From: Phoronis australis
Taxonomy: Eukaryota; Phoronida; Phoronidae
Length of the DNA: 64,000 nucleotides
Assembly: GCA_002633005.1 (NCBI GenBank)
Contig: NMRA01000292.1
Span: 333,328 to 397,327 of the forward strand
Direction of reading: 5' to 3'
The position numbers were made by a program, and so were the translations under genes. Below are positions 28,630-35,489 of the stretch, one piece after another (the stretch's first letter is position 1; each line of letters begins with the position of its first letter). The notes beneath the pieces are model-generated. The model did not search any database. It saw nothing but the letters and a program-made list of their open reading frames with translations, and was not told the origin of the DNA.

Positions 28630-31600
28630 CCAAACTTTTCAGTTGTTAACGTGTACGGGTTTTACAGTTACCGCGTTAATCTAGGTATACTTGTACTAAA
28701 TAACTCGTTAATTCTGTGTCTAATTTCTAACCGACCGCAATTTGTAAATGCGACCAATCAACTTGATTCTGGTAGAAGCAGTGGAATTCGTCAATAAATG
28801 TTGTCTTGCTGACTTATTACAGTGGGACTGTAGTTAACAATGCAATGAGAGATCTTCCGGCAATGAGACCCCTCTGGCTGAGTGGTACCGAGTTGTCAGT
28901 GGTAAGAGCACAGTTTCAGAGTTAAAATACCACATAGGACTAAGTGCTAATTCAACCTCTTTGTGATTCCTTTTTGAAACAATTTTGAAAATCGTTTCGT
29001 TAAGTCAGTTTGTTAAATTCTGCCGGATTACTGGATTTTGAATTTAGGGACTGGTCTGGGCCACAGCATCTGTGGGAAAAATAACAACGAATAACAGCAT
29101 ACAGAACATCAGATTCTCAGTCTGATCAAGTCAAAGTTTAAGGATATGTAAGACCTTACTTGTACATTTTAAAGTTTTTTTGCATTATTCAATTCCTGTG
29201 TCACGGTGGGTGAACCTTCTATCATCATTTCTAGTTAACTTTGAAATCGAAATCTCGCTTGTTTGTGGTAGACAGAACGGTTTCCCAGACCCACTGCAAC
29301 ACCTCATCCCACCTCATCCACTCAAATCGAATCTCTCGCCAGGCATGGAGCAGTTGAGTATGTACCCACAGTCCTTTCATTCAGTGAGTCGTCCCAATAT
29401 TGAGTCAGCGGAGTGTACATAGCCTACAAAGATGCCACCGGCGGAAAACGAAAACAAAACGTAGTTTTGATCCTCAGGGAGTTGTGCGTCAGCGTGTATA
29501 AGACGGTTAGGAATGCACCGAATCCAGCCGAGTCGCAACACGACGTCGAGTAGACGATTACAGCAAGTTGTGAAAAAATAAATCCTCACCAAATTCATTA
29601 GTTTCACCGGTAATTTGGGGTTTCGCAATTTTGATCTCGTGCTCACGGCGTATTTTAAGTACCGACTCGATTTCTACTGTCCATTTCGTAGTTAGTTTCT
29701 TCATATCAGTCTTCCTATAACGAACGCTGTGTATCAAAATGAAGTGTTGACCTACTTACTGCTGACTCCGCCTTTGACCTAGTTTGACTCGACGCAGTGA
29801 AACCGGAGTCGCAAAATTAAAATATTTTAGTGATAGGTATGTTAATTACGAAAGGCAAATTCCTTTGACACTGCCAGTAAATGTTGACGTAACGAACATT
29901 GTTAAGGCATGTATAATATATAAGTTATAGTTTTCACCGAATAATCAATCGAAAACCTCAGACATTTGGAAGACTCACCGCGTTTTCCGATTTTTCGGTT
30001 TTGGCGAATCGACTTATTTGAACTTAGGAACACAAGTTCTCAAAAAAGGTTCGGTGAATTTGACTGACACTTTCCAAATTTAATATTTATTTATCAATCT
30101 CAAAAAAGGGTGTTAGGAGTTTTGACGTCCTTGTTTTATTGTACTGAGTACTGTGCCATAAACGAATACGACAGCTGTTTTGCGAGTTAATTTGGCGTAG
30201 AAACTAAACTAAACGAGTAATCAAGAATTTCTAACAGTATTTTGAGAGATATCAGCGAGTTTTCATTTAAAGAAGGTTTTTAAAGTCGACTAAAGGGCGT
30301 TTGTTAAAAATATAAATTTGACTTAAAAAGGGTGGCCACGTTGTAATAACAATGGCACGTAAGTATAAAATGTAGGCCTATTTTTGTAATCATTGATTGA
30401 ATTAACGTTCCTCAATAAGGTCCTCCGGAGCATTGAAAACGACCATAACTCTAACGCAGGCAAGACAAGCGAAACCCAACACAAATATACAAAGCGAATT
30501 AACGCGTTATTTAAAACATGCAGCCTATTTATGCGCTGGCGTGTAAAACCCGAGCGCGCTAACAACTGAAAAGCTCTCAATTTCATAGTACCCCGCTGTT
30601 TTGCGCAAAAGGCAGCAGACAAAAGGGAACAAGCAGGCTGTGAATACATTGCCATGTTGAAGATGCGTATTGTCAACAGTAGGTAACTGGATTGTTTATT
30701 TATTCATTAGGGCACGTAAGAGACAGGTAGATATATGATCAATTCTGTTCCCATCCCAATATAATTAAAGCGCTATTGCATTGATTTGACGCTTAACATA
30801 TTTGAATAGAGCTACATCACTGAATCGGAAAATGAGCAATGAACTGTCAAGAAAGTATTGTAGCCTGGAAAATAGTATTATTGATAAAAGAACAATCGAA
30901 TGCTTTAAATGCAATCACCTAGGGCCAGTTTCAACTCTGCTTAACAATCTTGACATGACGAGGGAACCATTAGTGTAACTTTAGTCAAACGGGGCTCTCA
31001 TTCAAACAGTGATGAGTTGTTTGAATCTTGACGATGCCGCAAGAAATGCAGTGCCGACTGGTCTATAAGAAAAAAGACCCGATTGGGACACGGGGAATGG
31101 AAAGTTTTCGTTCATCCTCAACGCCTCTTGCAGGAGTCACAGTTCCAATTGGGTAATCTCTAAGTGTTTACTTCCGTTGTTGGAGTGCAACGTACATTTC
31201 AACACCGAATGAGAAACACATAAACATGAGATTTGAAAATAGACTCTATGAAGTGTTATTCACGTAGACAGGTTAAACAGTACTCTAATCGTCGTGTCAA
31301 CAGCACCGTTGTTATCGTCACCGACGAAACCTAAGTCCCGGTTATCCAAGCACGTCTTAACATCTCGACGACATTACGGCGTTTTCCCGTTGCTCGTCCC
31401 AACTTGTTCGATTCTATAGCCCAACAACAAGTTGGGAAATTTACCCCTGTAGCCAATTTCTTACACGACTGGTTAACTCCATTCTGGCATTCATGGTTGG
31501 AGGGCCAGCTCTCTTTTGTTCGATAATTGCTCTAATCTTCAATAGGATCATAGCCTGACTAGGCTGTGCTGTTAAAAATAAAAGTTATGCTATAACATAT

Positions 31601-32926
31601 TTGAACACAAACCAATAGCATTTCTGAAATTCTCGTCAAATGGTGATCACATTTAGTTTTTGAATCGCCAATATCGCTCAACTGCAACCGAAGTTCCGAT
31701 AATCTATTCTTCCCGAATGTACCAATTCACTCTGGGAATGACGGTGTTCACACGTAGTCTGTAATAAGCCTGGTAGATAATTGGCGTGCCTGTTGTCATA
31801 CCAGACAAAAGACTCTGCTTGACAGTTAACAAAGAAGTTAGATGTTATCACATGCTCAGAACCCCCTTCGTCTGGTAAAGTCACTGAACGGGAAAACGCT
31901 GTCATGAAATAGGACGGAGACAGACGGAAATGGGTAAAAATGCAAATGTGACATCGCCCCGGTGGGCTTCTTCCTCAGATGATTCAAAGCTTAGTCTAGC
32001 CGTTTCCCACTGTGTTTATTACTCGATTTCGAGATCGTAGTGATATTTACCTTGGCGTGACCAGAGCTCATAATGAAAACAGCATGATCAATGAAAATGG
32101 AAATGAAAAACTAATGAAACCAACCGCACTGATGTAGCGTTGGGGTGGGGTGGGGGGGTGCACGGCGGGGCCATGCTCCCTATTATTGCAAAAAGCCGCG
32201 ACCTTCCACCCGTCTAAACTGTTCAATACAAAGTTCCCCAAGCTTGCCATTCATTTAAGTCCTCCGATCTCTAAGAGTTTCTTATTTGTCCCCTATCTGG
32301 AATAGTTTTGGCTCCAGTGAAACCAAGATAATCCGTGAATGCGTTTACTAGAACAATCTCGATCGGCGGTCTTATTCTTCCTGGCGTAATTTTAATCCCA
32401 ATAACGACGAAAGACACAAGATTATCCCTTAACTACTTCTCAGGCATGTGTTTATTTAAATTTTGATTTAAATTTTAAATCATGTTATGTTATAATATTC
32501 AGTAGCAGCAAGGAACCCCAAGATAAAACATGTCTATAAAATGTAAGCAGATACACCATCCGCTAGTTGTATAAACTCAAAATTAAAGCCCCGCACACAA
32601 TGGAAAGTGTGTATAACGCTAATTCAATTGTTTTGCTAAACGATCGCTAACATAATAGAAAAATTTAGGCGAATTTAGTCGCTGACGTGACTGTCGTTGG
32701 TTGCATCTGTCATGTGATCCCAGTAACTTCAGTTCACGTCTGCTACTATTTCACGTGCTTGTTCAAGTGTGTGACGATTTAAGACAGGCATCATGGACTC
32801 GGCAATGTTAACAAAATTGAAATACAACACATCACATCGTTAAATAGCGCTGCAGCTATACTTACGTGAGTGAGCTTGTGAGAAGATGGAAAAGGCCAAC
32901 AATAAAAATTTGTGACCGTTCCTCAT
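2078..32926 (-). CDS. Gene A: secreted SRCR(x7)-CUB-PAN-PAN-fibrinogen-like-EGF/2-PAN protein, 16 exons
   Basis: Exons on the minus strand, in coding order: 32926-32866, 24516-24389, 23473-23275, 21510-21325, 18462-18304, 17233-17118, 16485-16257, 14017-13362, 12313-12169, 11072-10928, 10090-9903, 9656-9246, 8533-8445, 7973-6846, 4034-3779, 2349-2078. All introns are GT-AG, most donors read GTAAG, and every junction keeps frame. The sum is 4368 nt, giving 1455 residues and a stop. Approximate residues: signal peptide 1-20; SRCR 22-128, 131-243, 245-357, 362-478, 486-618, 628-736 and 743-853; CUB 855-957; PAN 958-1030; PAN 1035-1110; fibrinogen-like 1112-1270; linker and half EGF 1281-1365; PAN 1366-1455. 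SRCR and CUB proteins of this type are extracellular pattern-recognition or adhesion proteins; this role is inferred from the family. No membrane segment or GPI-like tail was seen. The model rests on splice and phase logic, not transcripts. Confidence 0.85.
3779..4034 (-). CDS. Gene A exon 15: Ser/Thr-rich linker and half EGF-like module
   Basis: Starts EDEGVLTTSNSVTPTIGALT and runs to YTCICRKNTYGQFCENK. The last part is the C-terminal half of an EGF-like domain (YxCxCxxxxxGxxC); only four cysteines are visible, not six. The acceptor TTTCTTGTCAG and donor GTAGGC give phases 0 and 1. The matching exon of gene B (59003-59240) shares the linker but lacks the last two EGF cysteines. Confidence 0.85.
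4448..4744 (+). pseudogene. THAP-domain relic in gene A intron 14
   Basis: The plus-strand reading LFRVKNAALHVHVTAKAV, then QTYR, aligns with the THAP relic of the 21.6-23 kb transposon (LVRVKNAALPVHAKFKAVEG, then YR). The frame around it is broken and the zinc-binding C and H positions are not all present. It is probably an old copy of the same transposon. The rest of the intron (4035-6845) shows nothing else recognisable. Confidence 0.5.
6846..7973 (-). CDS. Gene A exon 14: end of CUB, two PAN/apple domains, fibrinogen-like module
   Basis: One 1128-bp exon, phase 0 at both ends. Order: end of CUB (LCGFTKPAPIRSSGHRMDVV ... NRGFIAVFH); PAN 1 (DRCTIECDKDWYCYEMYY ... DDCYLKMKSYHG); PAN 2 (MEDCKRECEGVSTCVSISYS ... 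RCVLNFA); then SCAQLKLRYPKAVTGWHFIN ... LVYCELASRIGWMMVLSAVS. This last stretch matches the start of fibrinogen or fibrillar-collagen C modules (CxEI...GxYxI...VYCDM...GWTLV). The first PAN is almost identical to gene B over 104 bp. The acceptor is CCATTTCAG and the donor GTAAGTG. Confidence 0.9.
8445..8533 (-). CDS. Gene A exon 13: middle of the CUB domain (89-bp exon)
   Basis: Reads HNYLSNTHCSWRITVPKPY, then RVVLTFFHFR, the CUB core (NY..N..C.W.I..P....V.L.F). The acceptor TATTTTCCAG gives two leading bases and the donor GTAAGAG is in phase 0. It is too short to stand out as an ORF and was found by comparison with the matching exon of gene B at 62723-62808, which shares ITVPKPYRVVLTF. It bridges the SRCR and PAN parts of the gene. 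Confidence 0.9.
8955..9118. repeat. Small foldback element in gene A intron 12
   Basis: GCTGTAGTGG near 8963 is inverted as CCACTACAGC near 9100, and GTAGGCGC near 8985 as GCGCCTAC near 9090, with further matching between the arms. The shape is that of a short non-autonomous inverted-repeat element of about 160 bp. Its exact ends are uncertain. Confidence 0.5.
9246..9656 (-). CDS. Gene A exon 12: SRCR domain 7 and start of the CUB domain
   Basis: A whole SRCR domain (YGYVELDFSGHLGTVCHSYF ... KALCHEFGY ... FSLFDCPTQ ... DAGVFCYD) is followed at once by RCSGHKDVAGDEGIIKTSYQ, the N-terminal CUB pattern (C...G.I.S..Y). The frame stays open to a TAA at 9178, so the exon can be mistaken for the last one. 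The donor GTAATGG after 9246 leaves one base that matches exon 13 and completes CUB strand order. Confidence 0.87.
9903..10090 (-). CDS. Gene A exon 11: SRCR domain 6, second half
   Basis: Reads YKIGVAKPYYSMQ, NLRCNGSESSILDCDHDGF, DSCQQHYTYGDAAVFC. The start was decided by phase. The acceptor TTTATAG at 10091-10092 gives one spare base and rebuilds CREAGYKIG. An alternative CACAG about 25 bp upstream gives the wrong phase. The donor is GTGAGC with one spare base. Confidence 0.88.
10208..10592. mobile_element. Foldback element, family F, copy 1 (gene A intron 10)
   Basis: The left half (GCCTAATCTTT ... TTATTTTTGG ... CTACTTTTGTGTGAAA) matches the reverse complement of the right half (TTTCACACAAAAATAAT ... 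CCAAAAATAAT ... AAAGATTAGAC). Each arm is about 180 bp. The ends carry GGGCC/GGCCC. A second copy lies inside the LINE at 35088-35489. No coding capacity. Confidence 0.75.
10928..11072 (-). CDS. Gene A exon 10: SRCR domain 6, first half
   Basis: Reads WRVTIQKGLAFAGQAYGLVF, then NGTVCSNEFDDKDAQVACRE, with both early SRCR cysteines. It ends GCG GG before the donor GTAAGTATAC, leaving two spare bases. This is the only phase-2 junction in the gene and it requires the next exon to start with one spare base. Confidence 0.9.
12169..12313 (-). CDS. Gene A exon 9: end of SRCR domain 5
   Basis: Starts DCSYAAGYGDNFW, completing the KLxDC motif begun in exon 8, and ends WHSHDKDVGVVCYEENED. DVGVVC is the SRCR terminal signature. 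The acceptor is CTACCAG and the donor GTAAGAG, with one spare base. It is 145 bp long and fits exon 8 in phase 0. Confidence 0.9.
13075..13290. repeat. Dispersed repeat relic in gene A intron 8
   Basis: The run from GGTTTCTGCAAAATGAACGG through ACTCATTTATGCAGCTGAGT to GGAATCGAAGTCGACGACCT resembles a tRNA-derived or related SINE-like repeat with a degenerate box-B-like GGAATCGAA. Recognition is by general pattern only. Confidence 0.35.
13362..14017 (-). CDS. Gene A exon 8: whole SRCR domain 4 plus most of SRCR domain 5
   Basis: This 656-bp exon holds a whole SRCR domain (GRYGHVVLTYY ... DALVTCKTY ... VNCTGSETNLLDCP ... EVGVLCY). It runs without an intron into most of the next (RRYGHVLMHYKDTWGTVS ... 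ASVVCRQLEY ... NVTCVGTETKLT). Other SRCR domains of the gene are split, so introns were probably lost here. Both domains lack the GTVC cysteine. The donor GTAAGTAATA is in phase 0. Confidence 0.93.
15535..15930. mobile_element. Foldback element in gene A intron 7
   Basis: The left arm (GTCTCAACTGGCCCCAGTAG ... GGAAGCTTTTCGGAGCATTA) and right arm (TTTGCCGAAAAGCTTCC ... GTCTCTACTGTGGCAAGTTG) are imperfect inverted repeats of about 100 bp. Matching continues inwards as CACTGATTAAA/TTTAATCAGTG. It has no coding capacity. It lies next to a separate perfect hairpin at 15946-16045. Confidence 0.7.
15946..16045. repeat. Perfect hairpin: 45-bp arms, 10-bp loop
   Basis: Bases 15946-15990 are the exact reverse complement of 16001-16045, with the loop CATTTATTAA between. 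The 12-base word TACCTAACTTAA abuts the left side (15934-15945) and recurs at 16072-16083. A 126-bp insert holding the hairpin and a 26-bp tail is therefore flanked by direct repeats. Confidence 0.97.
16257..16485 (-). CDS. Gene A exon 7: SRCR domain 3, second half
   Basis: Starts VICKGMGFTAGKAF and continues NVQCTGTESSLWDCPY, QCASHGTYNGKSTAGAICYDE. The CxGxESxLxDC and GxIC motifs identify the second half of an SRCR domain. It ends ACTTATG before GTAAAC, with one spare base that joins exon 8. A perfect hairpin repeat lies 210 bp downstream in the following intron. Confidence 0.9.
17118..17233 (-). CDS. Gene A exon 6: SRCR domain 3, first half
   Basis: Reads VYLGGGYNFGRVNYWLSG, then KQICDQGWDDNDAK, matching the SRCR N-terminal half (GRV..., CDxGWDxNDA). 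The acceptor ACTAG follows a T-rich tract and the donor is GTAAGTGATA. It ends in phase 0 and joins VICKGMGF of exon 7. Confidence 0.9.
18304..18462 (-). CDS. Gene A exon 5: SRCR domain 2, second half
   Basis: Reads VWLHNARCSGSESSLFDCPH, then WYHCSGRHQSDMNVTC, the canonical C-terminal half of an SRCR domain with all expected cysteines. It starts with two bases completing a Gly codon and ends CAAAACT before the donor GTAAGTAG, leaving one spare base. Confidence 0.92.
21325..21510 (-). CDS. Gene A exon 4: SRCR domain 2, first half
   Basis: Reads PQIRLSPGPNYGLVEV, WGTVCHHSGSYEWNRAIVICKQLGFYSG. Both the GTVC and ICKQLG cysteines are present. The acceptor is TTGCAAG and the donor GTAGGG, with one spare base at the end. 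The intron between this exon and exon 5 (18463-21324) is 2.86 kb, with no recognisable element seen in it. Confidence 0.9.
21591..22984 (-). mobile_element. THAP-bearing DNA transposon with long TIRs and TTAA target duplications
   Basis: Terminal inverted repeats of about 180 bp start AGGCGAAGGCAA/T and continue CATGCCATTTTTAGCAAAA, TTTTTCACTTAATTACAGC. TTAA flanks both ends (21587-21590 and 22985-22988). Inside, on the minus strand, is a broken THAP-domain frame. TTAA targets and a THAP finger fit Kolobok-like elements; P-element-like is the alternative. At 1394 bp it is too short for a full transposase, so it is an internally deleted or decayed copy. It lies in gene A intron 3. Confidence 0.85.
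22400..22748 (-). pseudogene. THAP domain of the 21.6-23 kb transposon, broken
   Basis: Visible pieces are VPLHRFPSDDTLRRIWLVRV, KNAALPVHAKFKAVEG, YRLCGKHYL, then after two in-frame stops QRLKKGAIASLF. HRFP, the central W, CGKH and the post-domain LKKGAIxxLF are typical of THAP fingers (C2CH zinc-binding DNA-recognition modules of transposases). The first CxxxxC pair is not clearly present in this frame. It is a relic with no intact product. Confidence 0.75.
23275..23473 (-). CDS. Gene A exon 3: SRCR domain 1, second half
   Basis: Begins VCKQLGYSTGEATPG and continues NCVGTEANLGSCSG and FAGVICYND. These are the C-terminal SRCR hallmarks (VCRQLG, CxGxExxLxxC, GVxC). The cysteine that normally precedes the last GVxC is missing here, so this domain has fewer cysteines than a standard group B domain. 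It has a polypyrimidine acceptor and a weaker donor, GTATTT. It ends with one spare base that completes a Gly codon with exon 4. Confidence 0.88.
24389..24516 (-). CDS. Gene A exon 2: SRCR domain 1, first half
   Basis: Reads SIRLTVNSPNSGPHWGRVEV, then VWGTISYTGWTDNDALV. This is the SRCR N-terminal pattern (RLxxG...GRVEV...WGTVCDDGW...DAxV). The usual first cysteine of GTVC is replaced, giving GTIS. The acceptor TTTCAG precedes 24516 and the donor GTAAGTATA follows 24389. The exon ends in phase 0 and joins VCKQLGY of exon 3. Confidence 0.9.
25270..26133. repeat. GC-rich repeat with a direct duplication around a single N
   Basis: A GC-rich block rich in CACCGC/GCGGTG words stands out from its AT-rich surroundings. 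Bases 25568-25857 are repeated almost exactly at 25859-26133; the second copy lacks about 15 bp. The single N at 25858 marks the join, so the duplication may be an assembly artefact of one repeat. It lies in gene A intron 1. Confidence 0.8.
26510..27070. repeat. Diverged tandem repeat, period about 130 bp
   Basis: Words close to GTGACCTTGAAAATGA and TCAAGGTCACC recur near 26523, 26645, 26763, 26908 and 27028, with similar text between them. Similar degenerate GACCTT...AAGGTC arrays are common in marine invertebrate DNA. No protein-coding signal. Confidence 0.65.
27074..27606. mobile_element. MITE family M, copy 1 (533 bp)
   Basis: Ends in inverted repeats: CATTACGACGTTTTC at the left and the complement of CATGACGGCGTTTTTCCGTT at the right. 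The whole 533 bp matches the copy at 31372-31906. It contains AACTTGTT/AACAAGTTGG inner inverted repeats. It has no coding capacity and lies in gene A intron 1. Confidence 0.82.
27650..28560 (+). pseudogene. Non-LTR retrotransposon, 3' end of the RT ORF, decayed
   Basis: Fragments read ILTYGAEI, GTSGCESIEKVQNAFCKYVL, then after frameshifts HLGIPKGERICGICCLGKIE, DEPHFMCRCPVLGDLR and a stop at 28470. The CxxC...H...C knuckle after an RT region is typical of the C-terminus of many invertebrate LINEs. It ends with AATAAAC and a run of ATT repeats, a usual LINE 3' tail. The 5' part is missing and frames are broken. It starts 40 bp after MITE copy 1. Confidence 0.75.
28563..28626. repeat. (ATT)n microsatellite, LINE 3' tail
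   Basis: About 20 ATT units with one interruption (ATC) directly follow the LINE fragment, consistent with a repetitive 3' tail of the element. Confidence 0.92.
28627..31371. other. Gene A intron 1, no feature recognised
   Basis: AT-rich sequence with no convincing ORF, RNA gene or repeat. The longest reading (30323-30676, minus) has no recognisable domain. The same holds for 31907-32865. Confidence 0.5.
31372..31906. mobile_element. MITE family M, copy 2 (535 bp)
   Basis: The left end CATTACGGCGTTTTCCCGTT and the complement of the right end, CATGACAGCGTTTTCCCGTT, form terminal inverted repeats. The body aligns end to end with copy 1, in the same orientation and 4.3 kb away, with scattered substitutions. 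It also lies in gene A intron 1. Confidence 0.83.
32866..32926 (-). CDS. Gene A exon 1: signal peptide
   Basis: Twenty codons, MRNGHKFLLLAFSIFSQAHS, form a short basic start, a hydrophobic core and a likely signal-peptidase site after Ala-His-Ser. The exon ends with one spare base before a strong donor (GTAAGTATAG). Exon 2 starts with two spare bases, so the join makes a Leu codon and leads straight into the first SRCR domain. I chose this start because it is the only signal-peptide exon with the right phase that I found between the first SRCR exon and the end of gene B. The 8.3-kb first intron makes the link an inference. Confidence 0.72.
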
Positions 32927-34140
32927 GACGATAGTCAGTAAAATGGTGGATTGTTATCACCGGAAGACAAAAAACAACCCATCGATTACCAATAGCTCAT
33001 TATGAATGCGCGTATTCGCATCCACTAACAATAACATCTAATCGAGGAATACGAAGGATTTGATTATCTTCATGATAATTAGTACAACGAAACGTTGTAA
33101 CACACCAATTGCAGATACAGGTTTTGGCCTATGAACATTTGTTGGATCAAAGCCTACCTACAAATTGAGCCAAAGAGAGTGCACTTATAAGCGTACCTAA
33201 GTGTGAATATATATATCTTGTTTCTGTTGCAATTGATATGTGCAGTGTGGTACCTGATATAATGTTAATTCGATTTCTGGGCAGTAATGCTGTCTAATGT
33301 ATTTACCTGTATACATGAACTACAAAAGGTGAACAACTTTTGCGTCCGATGATTGGTGTTTTCTAACAAATTCGTCGAAACAAATAAAGATTTTTAATCG
33401 TTTTATGAAAGCCTTCAGAACCTGTGAATTTTAGAGCAAATTTCCGTAGTGGGATAATTTATTTAGTTATGCAATTTATGACCAATCTCGCATCAAATTT
33501 GAGCTACTACGACTTCTCTGCATTCAAAAAACATTGTGCATAGTATAAAGCAGCAAATCACTGAAGTGCGTTTCAAAATCTGGAGTGGACTCCTGTGAAT
33601 CAACCAGATTTTCCATTGGAATTCGCATTGATCCTAACTATATCTACCCAAATTGTTAAACACACTGTCTACATAGTGAGAAGGTTAATTAATTGCAACG
33701 AACACTCTAGATTTGTTAAAACTCGGGTGTGAAAATAGAATTTGTGTAATTAACATACTCAGCTGTCTCTGACATAATACGAAGCCAGGACTACCGTTGT
33801 CGAAAAAAACATGTTTCCCACATTTTAATTTGAATGTGTAACGGAATCGTACATTGTATGATATTCACATAAGACAATGATTCTTATATGTGAGCTCCGA
33901 CCTTAGTTGCTGTCACTCATATAATTATTATTTTTCCGACTGTTGTGTTTCGCAGAACGTTGATTTTAAGGAAACTCCATACCAAATAGTTGGTGAGGAT
34001 AAACTTACTCGTCACTTTGATTTTGTGTGGCATTTCTGTTCGGTCGTGTTATTGACACCTTTCACTTACTATAATATTGATTTTAATTTCTAAACACTTG
34101 CTCTGTTCTCTGTCAGTCAGGTGCAGAATCTGCAACTACA
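32927..34140. other. Upstream region of gene A
   Basis: This is the likely 5' UTR and promoter side of gene A (minus strand). A TTATAAG word near 33186 could be a TATA element about 260 bp before the start codon, but nothing else supports it. No coding feature recognised. Confidence 0.3.
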
Positions 34141-34845
34141 TGTGATTTTTGTTGTGGGTTTCAGAATGGTTCCCCATAGCATTACTTGAGTTATTACTGT
34201 TTTATCTTACCCTTGAAAAAGTCACGTTGAGCACTTTCTGTCACCATAATTTAGTTTATAATGAGTTCCAAGCTCAAATAATCCCTGTGAAAAATGGTGT
34301 TCCTATCCGTGAGAAAGTTAACTTCAATTCAGAAGACAACACCGAACACATGAGCTGATCAGTCATTACTGGGTGACCTATAGTGGTGTAAGCCTTATAT
34401 CAATTCTAAAACGTGTTACAGCTCAGTTATCCATACTGAGAGATCTTCAATACTTCCATTTTTTGTTTTCTTCAGCGCATTTGAGTGTTGAAACTCTTAT
34501 TTTGCACCTTCTTTTGTCCGTTACTATATTTTTCATATTTCCTATGTACATATCTTTAGTTCAATCATTATCACCTGACTTTCCTTATTACGTCTTCAAA
34601 TACACATGTGTTTTGTATTCACTTGCAACAGAGCTAACTGGTTTCCCAAGATTGAATTTATATGTTGCGCTTTTCAACTAAGTTGCTATCCTTTGAGTGC
34701 CTCGAGTAGAGTGAGTTTCTCTGGTCTTACAATGTTTTCCCCTGTATGGTCAGAGTTCAATTCTTCTCACGGGCATCTAACGAGATATCACGCTATGCGG
34801 TTTCAGCTTACTGATGTGTCTTACTTTTGTTTACATAACACCTGT

Positions 34846-34914
34846 ATGGATTACGGAATCGTCATTGGCATGTGCCTCCTTTTAGTTGGCGATGTTGAAG
34901 AAAATCCTGGGCCT
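34846..34914 (+). other. 2A-like translational recoding motif after a hydrophobic leader
   Basis: From Met at 34846 the reading is MDYGIVIGMCLLLVGD, then VEENPGP, with the final Gly-Pro at 34909-34914. D-V/I-E-x-N-P-G-P is the 2A consensus at which ribosomes skip the Gly-Pro bond. The preceding residues are hydrophobic, like a signal peptide. Such combined signal/2A leaders are known in APE-type LINEs of sea urchin, amphioxus and other invertebrates. It stands directly in front of the endonuclease domain. Confidence 0.93.
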
Positions 34915-35087
34915 GAAGACAACACTACCTTTAAAATCTTATTTTCAAATATTAATAGCATTAAATCCAACAATTTCTCCAGATTCCAACTTCTAAAAAA
35001 CTTTGTTCTGTCGATTATATGATTGTCGCTCTTTGTGAAACTTATAATGTAACCAAAGACGACCTTGATAATGAACTTATCATTCCT

Positions 35088-35489
35088 GGGCCCGGTCTCC
35101 AATCTTTTTACTCGAAATGGAACTCGAAATTAGGTTTGGCATTTTCTACTCTACTTTTGGGCGAAATCAAGATAAGTGTCTATTATTCTATGCTCGAGTA
35201 CACAATAACTTACGTAGATAATTTATTGCCCTTAGTTCACAGTTTGTAAACCCAATATTAAAGCAATAAGTTCGAGTTTGAACTCGAAATTTTGAGTTTT
35301 TACTCGAGTTTTTAGCACGAATATAAGGGTCTTCAAGGGCAAACTTGAACTAGAAACTTCTATGCATAAACTATAATGTATTCGAGCACAGTCTGATAAC
35401 CAATTATCTTAAGTTCGCACAAAAGGAGCAGAGAAATTGCCAAAAATTGTTTCGAGTTCGTTTCGAGTACAAAGATTAGAGATCGGGCA
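35088..35489. mobile_element. Foldback element, family F, copy 2, inserted in the LINE endonuclease
   Basis: The left arm (CCGGTCTCCAATCTTTTTAC ... GGCATTTTCTACT ... TATTCTATGCTCGAGTACA) is inverted in the right arm (TGTATTCGAGCACAG ... AAATTGCCAAAAATT ... AAAGATTAGAGATCGG). It shares sequence and shape with copy 1 at 10208-10592. The endonuclease reading resumes at about 35510 with SNSGRGIILFTKK, so the insertion split an existing LINE copy. Confidence 0.75.

Noticed and set aside
28519-28797. A plus ORF with a long isoleucine run.
   Set aside because: It is a translation of the (ATT)n microsatellite that ends the LINE fragment.
28863-28945. A tRNA-like start (CTGGCTGAGTGGTACC, then GTGGTAAGAGC).
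   Set aside because: No GGTTCRANTCC B box follows at the required distance.
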